From Alitta virens (Eukaryota; Annelida; Polychaeta; Phyllodocida; Nereididae), in NCBI GenBank assembly GCA_932294295.1, contig OW028576.1, forward strand, positions 44,928,247 through 44,992,246: DNA of 64,000 nt, written 5' to 3'. Below the pieces are notes generated by a model. It was not told where the DNA came from. It saw only the letters and a program-made list of their open reading frames with translations, and ran no database searches. Below are positions 23,666-34,298 of the stretch, piece by piece (position 1 is the first letter of the stretch; each line of letters opens with the position of its first letter). The position numbers and the translations under genes were made by a program.

Positions 23666-26600
23666 TCAAAAACAATTTGTGGGATGTCAAATCTCTAAAA
23701 TCTTATTTTAAATCTCAAATGTCATGTCGCTTTAAGAAATATAGAGGCCTGACGTGTAATCAAAAGAGTATGGTATCCTGCTTGCTTGTTGCTTGCCATG
23801 TTTTTGTAATATTATGCCTAGCTGGCGGGCTTGATCATTCATTATGATCGAAGAGAATTAAATATATTGCCCGAGTTTGCCGTAGTAGTAACTGCTCTTG
23901 TGTGGCCGCTCAGTTCCTGTAGTGCCCACAAGAGGGCTATGGGCCCCTGGTTGTTTATGTAGAAGCTAAGGTGCTGCACTCTAAAAAGTAAAGATACTTG
24001 CCGTCACAGTGTTTATTTCTGGACTCGGAGGTGTTCGCTGTCTGAACACTGCTCTTATTCAGCCAGATGGGTAAATCAATAGACTTCATGAGCTTTTGTT
24101 ATTATTTGCTGTCATCCATGGTGTTATGTAGGTTTAGTTAGGTCGAATAGTTTAGAATCAGATATTTCTAACCTCACTTTGATAACTACGATGTTTATGG
24201 AACTTATGCTTTTTGGTGCTGATAGGAATGAGGTCGTTGAAAAAATATAATCGCAAATAATTTACTATGTGATCCTGGTGAATGATCAAATGCAGCATAT
24301 ATTTATTTGCGTTTTAAGTAAAGTTGGAACTGGTGACGAAAGTAGCTACAAGGCTGGCATTCCTGTACATCTTTACACCTAAAATTTGGTTAGTTTGACA
24401 TCGAGGTGATTTTTGCTACACCAAACCTTCAGTAGAATAGAATCTAATGATTTCATTTCTGGAATCTTAATGCGTCAATTGCTATTTGAAATTATTTTAT
24501 AGCTTTACAGTTCAGGCCCAATCAGCATGATAAGTTTAAATACACCTGAGGAAGATGGTATAATGATATTATATATATAACATTTTTTTGATAAGTTATA
24601 AAACCTTATATAGAAAAAAGGGAAACAGTTGGAATTATTATTATTGGAATAGAAATGTTGGTGATTATTGATTATTTATTCATATGGAAAGATGTGAAAA
24701 ACTTTTGGGCCCGACAGTACAGCTTCAGATCCCTGGAGATTCTAGTTTCAATTCCCAGCGTAGGCTTTCTTTTACAAGTGGCCTCGGTTGGTCCTGATTG
24801 GTGGTGCCTTGTTAGTCAGTTTTCGTTGTTGAGAGAAGTTGAAGACTTTTAATTGCGGTGCATGTGATGTAAATTATCCAAATATGGCATTGTCTGAGAT
24901 TCTAATCTTGTTGATTAACTCGTGTTGCGAGTGTAAAGAAATAGCCTTATAAGGCTGCACTATCCCTGTGGTAATAATCCTTTAATTAGAATTTGCGGTG
25001 TTCAACCAATAAATTTGTGTTCTGTACTCTGATATAATTTATAAACTGTTTATTGTGTTTGATTTTTTCTATTTATAAATAGTGTTACTGTAAAAACACT
25101 TGATTGTTTCCCGGTGATAATTGTCGACCTGTTAGCATAGTAATTTACGCTGTGTATATCAACTAATATACATTCATTATGTTGATTTTGTAGAATATTT
25201 GAAATATGTTGACGCTAAGTTATGTGTACTGATGATGATTATTTGTATTTTACTAGTTCTGTAAATTAAGTGGAGGTGGCAGCATGAGGCAGTCAGTTTA
25301 TCCACTATAATTGTACACTATTTTAAAGTTTGGCACACATGTTAAAGCATGGAAAACATGCTGGATAATGTTTGTAATTTATTGGTTGATGTAAACTATT
25401 AGTATAATACATATCTTATTGTCTTGAAGTTTCCATGAGTACGGTCGTGTAATATCTTGTAATTAAGTTGCATCAATTTGCCATCAAATCTGACTTTAAC
25501 TTGGTCGCGTGTTGTATTTTTGTAATGGTACGACATGTGGTTTTAGGAATTAAATGTCTGTCCTAATATTCGTTATGACACCGTAAGTCTATCGACATGA
25601 CTTATTCTTCGTAATAAGACTTGGTTGCTATTATTTAATAGAATACGTCAATTTTTTGGCTTACCGTTATTATCAATGAATCAGTGGATATACACCTCTC
25701 TAAAGGCACATTTGAATATGTACAAATTCCAGCTACATTTTGTAATATTTTGTATAGTTTATCATACTAAATGCTAGCACAGAGTACCTAGTAACTCAGA
25801 GAAGTCACTCACTTTCAGGTGTAAACTTGTAATCGCAGGGAATCATAGGAAAAGTAGGTGTAAGATCACCAGCTACAATGTGCAGTGATGTCTTAATAGC
25901 TGCTATAATAGATGCTGTGATGTCACGTAATTATTGCCAGCTGTATTCTGATTGTGACGTCACCAACTCAGCTCACAGCGCGCCCTCTTTACCCAGCATT
26001 CATAGGGCATCATACATTCATGAGGAACTTCTCTGATTTATGTTCTATGCTTCCATTTTGTAAAAAGTTTCAAAACAGGGATGCTATTGTTGAGTGGCAC
26101 ACTGCCATTGTTATGGAATATTGTTAATTGTTATGCTGTTAATTACTTCTTAAATATGAAAACATATTTTTTATGTATAAGCTTTTTTTAACTTGTTTTA
26201 TTTGCCACTTTAAGCGATTATTGCCTTAAATCTGTATATTTGTTGTGAATGCCTGGAGGTTTTAAAAGTAACTCGTTAATACAAATTTTGTTAGTATTTT
26301 ATACTAGACGTTAAGTTTTATTTTAGCAAGAATGAGTAGATATAGAGTAAAATATTTATTGATAATTTGTCTAAAGCATAACTAATGTAATTATATTCAA
26401 TTTAATGTCTTAAATTGTTAAGGGTAAGTTTTAACTAACAAAACTTGAGACACTATTTGTGCATTAAAAATAGATTGGTCCTCTTTTCAAAAATTGCAAT
26501 TATTATCTGTAAATTTTAAATGCATCAATGTTGAATAGTAAGCCTAAAATTTCCAATTTGTTAATTGTGATATCATATCGCAACAGACAAACACACCAAA

Positions 26601-28741
26601 TCATTAATTTTCACTTAAAGACTTGAGTTTTGCCACAATATCGGACTTCGCCACCCCACCACCGATGCAAAAACATAATAAAAACAATTTGTATTTGTAT
26701 TATTACAAAACCAACTTTTTCACATCTCTGGTGATGTTTTAACACTAACCAACAGCTAAGAGGTGTTTATTTTAGTTTGTTTGTTGCGGTAAATCTTGAT
26801 ATTGTGTCAAATTTCATCGTAGCCAAATGTCTTGTTAAATTTTTGCTCAGAGCTCGATTATTTCATAATTTGTGACTTAACAGCTTTATAATATTTCTGA
26901 TATCATTAAAGCGATTGATATAACTGTAAAATACTGTATTTTGCTGATTACATGCCAGTCGTATGAGAATTCTTTTTTTTTAATGTAATTGGGTACCGGT
27001 CAAGAATTAAAAATGGATTAAAATTATCTTGTTATAATTTTTTTTAAAAAGAAGAAAATTGGTTTCTCTGCAAAATTGTGCCTTTTGATGTAATAACTAT
27101 GTCATCACCATGTAATTATCGAATTGCTGATTTAATGTTTATGTCGAAGTGCTCATTACGAAATTAGATAATTAACCAGCTTGTGCCAGAATGTCGATCA
27201 TATCAGCTGAGATATTAATTATGATTCTTAGGAAATTTTTAAATGATGTTGAGAAGTCATTAGTGTAATATATAATATATTCTCGTCGAAGGGCTATTAT
27301 TTCTTTGTCCCATCAGCATGTGAATATAATATGTTCGACGGCTCTGCAATATTAATTGTGGGAGACCAGCACTGCCTTGAATTATTTCATAATTGTAAAT
27401 ATAATGTAATGATGTAATTATTGTATTTTGTTGGATCATCAAAGAAATCGAGAGAAAATCTGATTTTACTCTCAATTTTTTAATCTAATTTAGAGTTTTT
27501 AGGGATTTAGACAAAACTTAAAATCCGCAATGCGAGTCCATGACGAAAAAAAAAACTGTTCTGGTTGATGAGAAATTCAACAGAACATTTTTTTTTGTAT
27601 TTCCAGGATTTCCTTCGAATTATGAAATTATGAGATTTGCTCTAGGCCTAACTAATTGCATCATATTCGCTGAATAGTAAGTAGTAGTAATAGCTATGGA
27701 AATATTTAGATTATATTTCTTTCTAAAAATGTAAGTGAATCGCTATGTGATGGGCGTATTATATCTTAGCCGGATGATATTATTAGTAAAATGATATTAG
27801 GAATTTGTGAAAAATGTGAAAAACTTGTTGAATTTGTAAAAACTCTGTGATGTTTGTACGCTGTGCTGTAGATTGGTCGCTTGTGATTCTCGTGAACTTT
27901 TGTGAATTGTTTGTAAATACTATTGTGTAGTACTGTTATAAATAGTTTCTTATTGTTGGTTGCCATGGTGACTCGAGTGCTCAAATAAATTAATATATAT
28001 ATATGAAAAAAAAAGGTGATATTAATGATATTTGTTTGTCATCAAAGCTGCCTGCTGTTAAAATATCACTTAAAAAAAGTTTTATTCTCTTGTTACAGCT
28101 TTGATTCATGATGTTGAACATGTCATTGTATATTTCGTAAATATAAGATTCGTCAAAGTTATTGTTATCAAATAAACTTGCTACAAGTTAAAATATTTTG
28201 TTGTTATACTTTAATCGGTATTTAGCTGTATTTCGACAGCATTGGAATTTGTTTATGATCTTATGAAATAACTTAAATTGAATCTGGGAAATTTTATATA
28301 GTATTATTTATTGAATGGACCTTAATTAGTGTGTCTGACTCGTTTAAGAATTGTAATTGAGAAACTTAAAAAACAAAAACTTGCGGAATGATAATTATTA
28401 AATAAAAAAAAATGGTTTAATAGCTGAAGTAAAATCTGAAGCTAAATTGATTCATTTTTTTATTTAGAGTTTTATAATAAGGTAGGGTCACTTGAATCTG
28501 ACTAGTTTAAATTAATACAATTATGAGTAGACAAAACAAACTCGGGTATTGATGAATTTATTTGCGGTCAACAACAATTTGACCATACAAATTAATAAAT
28601 TAATAAATGCATGCACAACATGTATCATTAGCGTGAATGACAGTAATGTAGTACAGTCTCATTGGAAACCGTGTATATTCTAATTACTACATAATACAAA
28701 CTACATGTTTGTTAAACTTTATCTTTTTTTTCTCGATGCAA

Positions 28742-30257
28742 TTAATGTCTGCCACACCTGCCTTGGTGCTTTATCGAAATGGATCTGAAAAAAAAAAATA
28801 CTGTATATTTTTTTGTACCTAATTGACATAGTAATAACTGCTGCTATCAACAGTTTGTCTTAAACTAAAAATTTCATTTCATGGATAAAAAGTTCCTGCT
28901 AAAAGAAACTATTTCATGATCCCAGACATAACATTATATAATACTGGAATTTAGCACAATACTTTGATAACAGTTTTATAAACATATAGTGCTGCTAAGA
29001 AAATATCTCAATAGTGCTAGATATATTATTTCACATTTTCTACTTACACACAGTCCGCTTCGCACTGATTGTTGTAGGTGACATTGTCGACCCCACAAAT
29101 AGGGCGATGGACTTTCGGGCAGTTGCAGTTGAGTCCGCACTCCCCGATATGTTCCATAAGAACACGACTGGAAGATGTACGGAACATTTAAGAATTTTGT
29201 TTATTATTTACGCAACAGATAATATTTACCAAACCATGAACTGACTATTTGGTTTTACACTTTGTCATACTATTTTTAATAATCACAAAAATATTTAGAA
29301 ACATTGAAAATAAAATTAGTTTGATCCCAGTAATTCAATTTTTATAAAGCAAATTTGTCAAAAACATTTAATAAAACATGGCTCAAGTAAAAATTATAAA
29401 TTTAATGGATCACAAATTAAGCTAAAAGATATTGTTTAAAATAAGGAAAGTACGGTAGTTCATATACCTGCACATGAGCTCACAAGGGTTGGGATAAGTG
29501 TTGCCATCTCTTCCGCAGACTGGCCAGTAGGGGTAGTTATCGGGGCACTCACAAGATGTCGCTTGCTGTATGACCAGAACGAGGCCTTCGGGATATTCAA
29601 AAATTAATAAATTACTAATTATGTTATGGTGCACTCTAAATTGGTATTTACAGGTCAGACCTGTTTTTTCTTCTTTTTTTTTTTTAGAAATGTATGTGAT
29701 AAACATTATAAAAAAAACATTTTTCCATATTTGCATTGGAACCATGCATAATATAATGTATAATTATGACAACCATAATTCAATATATATGACCTGAATG
29801 ATATGACCTAATTATAACATTTTAATTAACTCCAATGATAGCGATTCATAAGATTATATATATATGGCTGTATAGTTACATTGATTAGAAAATAAATAAA
29901 AAATCACACTGTCTTTACTGACGTATAAAAATAATTGAAACGACTGGATGGTGTGATAAACTACAGCTCCCAATAATTCTGTGATAATTATGAAAAAAAT
30001 AATATGACAAAAAAAAAAGCCAAGTAAAATATTATTTAGAATATATTGGCCTTTGATAATATGCTCAATTTTATGACACTACGTACTATGCTCTATACAA
30101 TGTCAAAATATCCTAAAATAACTTGGGGTTGCATGGTTATAGGTCAAAGTTCTAACTTGCATTTTAAAAATGTTACTTAACTGTCTATAAATATACTATC
30201 ATTTAACAAACAATGTCACTTACCTAACAACAATGTCATCTGCAACACAGACGTCAT
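28742..30257 (-). CDS. Secreted two-domain Kazal-type protease inhibitor, 104 aa, 4 exons
   Basis: This predicts a small secreted serine-protease inhibitor. Minus-strand exons are 30257-30224, 29585-29468, 29167-29048 and 28784-28742. They total 315 nt with consistent phases (1, 2, 2) and GT-AG borders. Exon 1 plus the start of exon 2 encode a hydrophobic signal peptide that ends before CECP. Kazal domain 1 has C-x-C-P, then PVCGRDGNTY, with its sixth Cys supplied by exon 3. Domain 2 has PICGVDNVTY, and its last Cys lies in the short exon 4 just before the stop (RCGRH end). All twelve domain cysteines are present. A minus-strand AATAAA is at 28557-28562. The gene is divergent from the PAFAH1B-like gene about 700 bp away. 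The acceptor of exon 2 has a weak pyrimidine tract. Target proteases cannot be told. Confidence 0.86.
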
Positions 30258-30845
30258 TTTGAGTTTGTTGTGGTTGAATATACACAATAAAAATCAGAAT
30301 AACTAGCTGAACGTATAACTGCAGAGTTAAAACAAAGTGTTCAGTCTGGTGACCTACCAGTCGACTGGTCGGACCCCACCAAGGATCAAGTTTCAAGATT
30401 TGGATTGAATTACATTGAGAAGTCACAACAAACAAAGGCTCAACATACGCTGACTGATGGACTGTTTAAAACAGACTAAATAAATATACAAAAGAAGGAC
30501 TCAATGTGGGAAGCTTTTTTTTCTCTTTATTACGGTAAGGTCTAATAAAAAGCAAATTAAAATTATATTACATTCTAATCTGTAAGCAAGAAATGACCAA
30601 GTAATTGAACTGTTCATGCATGTGTTATAGTAATTCATGAAATTCGGCATAATTATTATGTATGAAATTAATTAATAACTGAATTGTGAATCTTCATTCA
30701 CACTATTATTAAAAACAAGACGCGGGCAATTTCATTAATCAAACGTGCAAACTCGTATAGTTTCTCTTTTGGGAAATTATTATTTCGCACACTAGGGGGC
30801 TGTACTGTAGCGCCCTCTTTGGTTGGATCCCTGCAAACATTTGAA

Positions 30846-30857
30846 TGCGCATGCGCG
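30846..30857. promoter_or_regulatory. NRF1-type palindromic site upstream of PAFAH1B-like gene
   Basis: TGCGCATGCGCG matches the NRF1 consensus. It sits about 100 bp upstream of the PAFAH1B-like start, close to an Ets-like TTTCCGG, and within the 700-bp gap to the divergent Kazal gene. It is a likely core-promoter element, inferred from the motif alone. Confidence 0.5.
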
Positions 30858-30955
30858 CCGCAAATTTCCGGATTGACAGAAAATCCGCGAAACGGCTGTG
30901 TAGAAACATATTTTGGGAGTTTTCTGAGAAAGTAGACACCATTCCACCTGCAATC

Positions 30956-33900
30956 ATGAATCCAGCGGCCATTCCTGAGGCTGTGGAAGATAAAAATGGC
31001 GACGGTCGCTGGATGGACTTGGTGAGTGGCAGAAATAATCGCGAACATGTCGGCTGACATGAGACTCCCAATCAATGAAATGTCCATGTTTACTGAAACG
31101 TCAGACCAGCAGCTGTCAAAAGTGACAAATCAGTCATGTGTGTCATGGATGGTAGTGACCCATTGATCTGTTGCATGTTTTGTCATCCAGGATTGTTATT
31201 TATTGGTAACTTACCATATTTTCTGACAAGTAGCAGCTAGTAGCTATACATGTCTTAAATTACATTTATTTATTGTCAATATTGATAAACTGCATCTACC
31301 AAATAATTTTATATGTTCTCTCGATCATAATAATAATGCACTGCAAGTTACCCTGTTGTATGTACTCTGGTTCTAGTGTTCTTAGGTATTTGTCTGTATG
31401 CCTTAATGTCTATACCTCACACTCATGACATCATGTACAGTAATGCAAACAGTTGAGCAATTTAATCTCCAGATTACAGGACTACAACACAGCGCCCCTC
31501 ACCCATCAGTGTGATACCTCAGTAGAGGGTGTACTGATTATCTAACCAGAACCAGTAATAAGTAATAGTTGTAAGGTTGTTGTTAAATCGATTATGGAAA
31601 ATAAGCAGTACATACTGATCAGCAAAGTTGCGCCATTAACACAGTTGCAGGCGACAGTAAGCTAATAACGACATTTAAAAACTTCCTGACAGAACTAAAA
31701 CATTCTTACTGACCAGAATGATAGGGTCCCTCATCTACTCTTTTTCTGTCAGCATGCTTTAGGAATGCCCCTGAACGTTGGCATTATATTGCCAGCGACT
31801 TCATTGATGGTGCAAACTTCACTGACAGGTGCTGTAATTCGTGGGTGGCGGTCATAACGGCTACACGCGAAAACGGCTACAACCAAAACGACTACAACCA
31901 AAATGGGTACAACCAAAACGGCTACACGACGATAACCAAAACGGCTACACCAATTTTGGGGACATAACCAAAACGGCTACACCAATTTTGGGGACATAAC
32001 CAAAACAGTAGCTTTTTACGCTGACCAGCCTTGACACCAAACGGCTACAACCACAAAGACCAAAACGGCAATTGAGAATTGTAATCAAGAAACAAAGAAA
32101 ACATTAATCTTTCAGCACAGCTTTAATTAGCCAGGACCAATACTCAGTCTCAGGTGTCAGGCATAAGTGATGTGTAGCCGTAAAAAATGTGTAGCCGTTT
32201 TGGTGTATGGAAGTGTAGTAGCCTGGTCTGCCTGACTAAATGTAAACGTACGTAGAGTTGGGTCCAGCTTAGGAAGTGTAGCCGTTTTAGACTTCGATTT
32301 TATGGCTGTAGCCGTTTTGGACATGGCTTGTAGCCGTTTTTGGACATCGCCTGTAGCCGTTTTGGTCATCTCTTAATTTGGGATTTTTGGTTGTAGCCGT
32401 TTTGGGGATGCCATTAAATTTTGTAGCCGTTTTGGGTTGTAGCCGTTTTCGCGTGTAGCCGTTATGACTGGCATTCGTAATTCGTTACAGTGATCGTCAG
32501 TAAACTTTTTTTTCATCTCTTTGCAGCACAACTGCTTTATTCAGGATGCGAAGGACAAAGAGCCTGAGGTTTTGTTTCTCGGCGATTCTTTGTTTCAAAG
32601 ACTAGAAAATACTGAAGTAAGTTTTTGATTTGTGCATGATGAACGATGTGAAATAAGGTGTATAATCAGGCCATATAAATCAGTTCACGTAGTTAGGTTT
32701 CACACTGTTTAATATGACTTCAAAATTCCAATTTTGCAATGTTAATATTATCAAGACTGGTAAAATAATCTGCTCAGTTTAATTCTTTGCATAGTTCCAT
32801 GACATCCATGGGTATGATATTTATGCGTAATTGCAGTTATGGGACAAAATGTTCGTACCCCTTCACTGCCTAAACTTCTGCATCGGAGGAGACCAGACGC
32901 AACATTTGTTATGGCGCATTCTGAATGGAGAATTAGAAAATCTAGCTCCTAAGGTGAGTTTCATTTGCAATCAGTACACAAAGATAGTTGAGATACACGT
33001 GCATGGGAGTATGCTTTGACTGATAAAAAATGGTGCATTTTCTGGATCCCTGTGTAATTATTGAAATAAGCAGTGAAGCTTATTGAAAAAATTAGATTTT
33101 ATTTAGCACAAGTGATTTTAGCATCATAAAGAGGTCACCTATAGGTCCAACAGATATCAACAGTTGTCCAGGTATCTGGACAAGTTGAATTCATACTTTT
33201 TTTTCAATTGTATTTCTTTGTATTACTTCAGGTGATAGTTGTGTTAGTTGGGACCAACAACTGCGAACATACAGCGGAACAAACTTATGAGGGAATCCTA
33301 GAAATTACAAGAACAATCCACGAAAAGCAGCCCCAAGCGCAGATCATAATCATGGTAAGGGGGTAAATTAATGTGGATTATTCACAGTGTTACAGACAGA
33401 CCATTTGAGCATGGCACTGCGCCATGCCCGACGCCCTTTGTGCCATGCATGATTTTTGTCAACACCATGCCCGAAATTAAGTTATATGACACTATTTAAG
33501 TGCCCTAATATGCTTGTGCGCCATGCCCAATTCTAATCCTAGCTGGAACAGATTCAATTGTAAATGCATGTTTAACAGCTATTAATTGGGCAAAATATTG
33601 TCATCATATGCTTATATTTGGGTACTGTTGTATTCAAAAGAATGTCAATTCTGCTTTTGCATACATAACAATTGCTTGGTTGAAGCCAAGGCATTTGACG
33701 TCGTGTTAAATTGGTGCCTTGTATTTGTTGTCTATGCTGAGGCAAGTAGAAGACCCAACCCATGGGGTAAATGCATAACATGGTATGGACTCCCAAGTCT
33801 TCTCATCTCATCATTACATCTGCCTCTGGCAGCTGGTCAAATAAGCTGACTAAGCTTTATACCAGTAGCACTGAAAAATTAAAGCATTGAGACAATTTCT

Positions 33901-34298
33901 TTGATACTTCTCGAAATTGTATGGGGTTTGTAAATAATATATTTAATATCTAAATTTTTCGATAAAATTCAGCTTATATAATCCATGAAAATTTCTCATT
34001 GTAGTCCATTCCACCTCGAGGACAGAAGCCCAATCCGCAGAGAGAAAGAATTGCTGAAGTCAACCGACTATTAGCCGACAGAACTCCCGACGAAGTAAGC
34101 TGTCAGTTTGTCAACGTCGACCCCTCAGTATTTGTCAATGCTGACGGTCTTATAAGCCGCGATGATATGTGCGATTTCCTGCATTTTACAAAACAAGGGT
34201 ACATCAAATTGATCGAGCCTCTGTTGGACGAGATACAGACATTGTTGAAAAACTTCATGAAGGCTGATAGCGCCTCCTGTGGCGAGCCGGATAACTAG
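30956..34298 (+). CDS. PAFAH1B2: PAF acetylhydrolase IB catalytic subunit (alpha1/alpha2-type), 229 aa, 5 exons
   Basis: This is a cytosolic SGNH/GDSL esterase that removes the sn-2 acetyl group of platelet-activating factor; in animals it pairs with LIS1. Exons are 30956-31021, 32527-32616, 32837-32953, 33232-33354 and 34005-34298, all phase 0, total 690 nt. The 229-aa length equals that of human PAFAH1B2. The N-terminus (NPAAIPEAVEDKNGDGRW) follows the vertebrate protein closely. SGNH blocks are visible: LGDS with the nucleophile Ser, IGGD with Gly, VGTNN with Asn, and DDMCDFLHF with Asp/His. An in-frame ATG at 30845 would add 37 codons but lies inside an NRF1-like promoter motif, so 30956 is preferred. 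Intron 1 carries a foldback transposon. Vertebrates split this family into B2 and B3; the symbol here stands for the family. A possible poly(A) signal is at 37118-37123. Confidence 0.95.
31843..32476. mobile_element. Foldback-type transposon in PAFAH1B-like intron 1, 9-bp target duplication
   Basis: The element is 634 bp. Its arms share an identical 34-bp stretch beginning GTCATAACGGCTACACGCGA, in inverted orientation at the two ends. The left arm continues as degenerate repeats of AAAACGGCTACAACC and the right arm as the complementary TGTAGCCGTTTT units, so the whole can fold back. GTAATTCGT is repeated directly outside (31834-31842 and 32477-32485). Arms made of short tandem units plus a 9-bp duplication are typical of Foldback (FB) or Mutator-like elements. 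There is no gene inside. Confidence 0.82.
33695..33895 (+). mobile_element. SINE family A copy in PAFAH1B-like intron 4
   Basis: It contains GTGCCTTGTATTTGTTGTCT, CCCATGGGGTAAATGCATAA and CAGTAGCACTGA. It is a diverged copy without a clear tRNA-like head. Confidence 0.62.

Larger units (their letters stand above)
21687..28200. other. AT-rich 3' flank of the nuclear receptor, no gene seen
   Basis: No credible exon was found on either strand. It holds a CRE-rich repeat copy, a SINE A copy (23395-23665) and many ATTTA runs. Candidate poly(A) signals on + are AATAAA at 25008-25013 and 28171-28176. It may be a long 3'UTR. Confidence 0.5.

Noticed and set aside
30845..30955. Upstream in-frame start adding 37 residues to the PAFAH1B-like protein
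   Set aside because: The ATG lies in an NRF1-type promoter motif, and the vertebrate proteins begin near the NPAAIP segment, which fits the ATG at 30956.
30698..31087. Minus-strand ORFs of 110-129 codons
   Set aside because: They are antisense to PAFAH1B-like exon 1 and its promoter, with no domain.
32157..32369. Minus-strand ORF with repeated KTAT residues
   Set aside because: It is a translation of the foldback element arm repeats.
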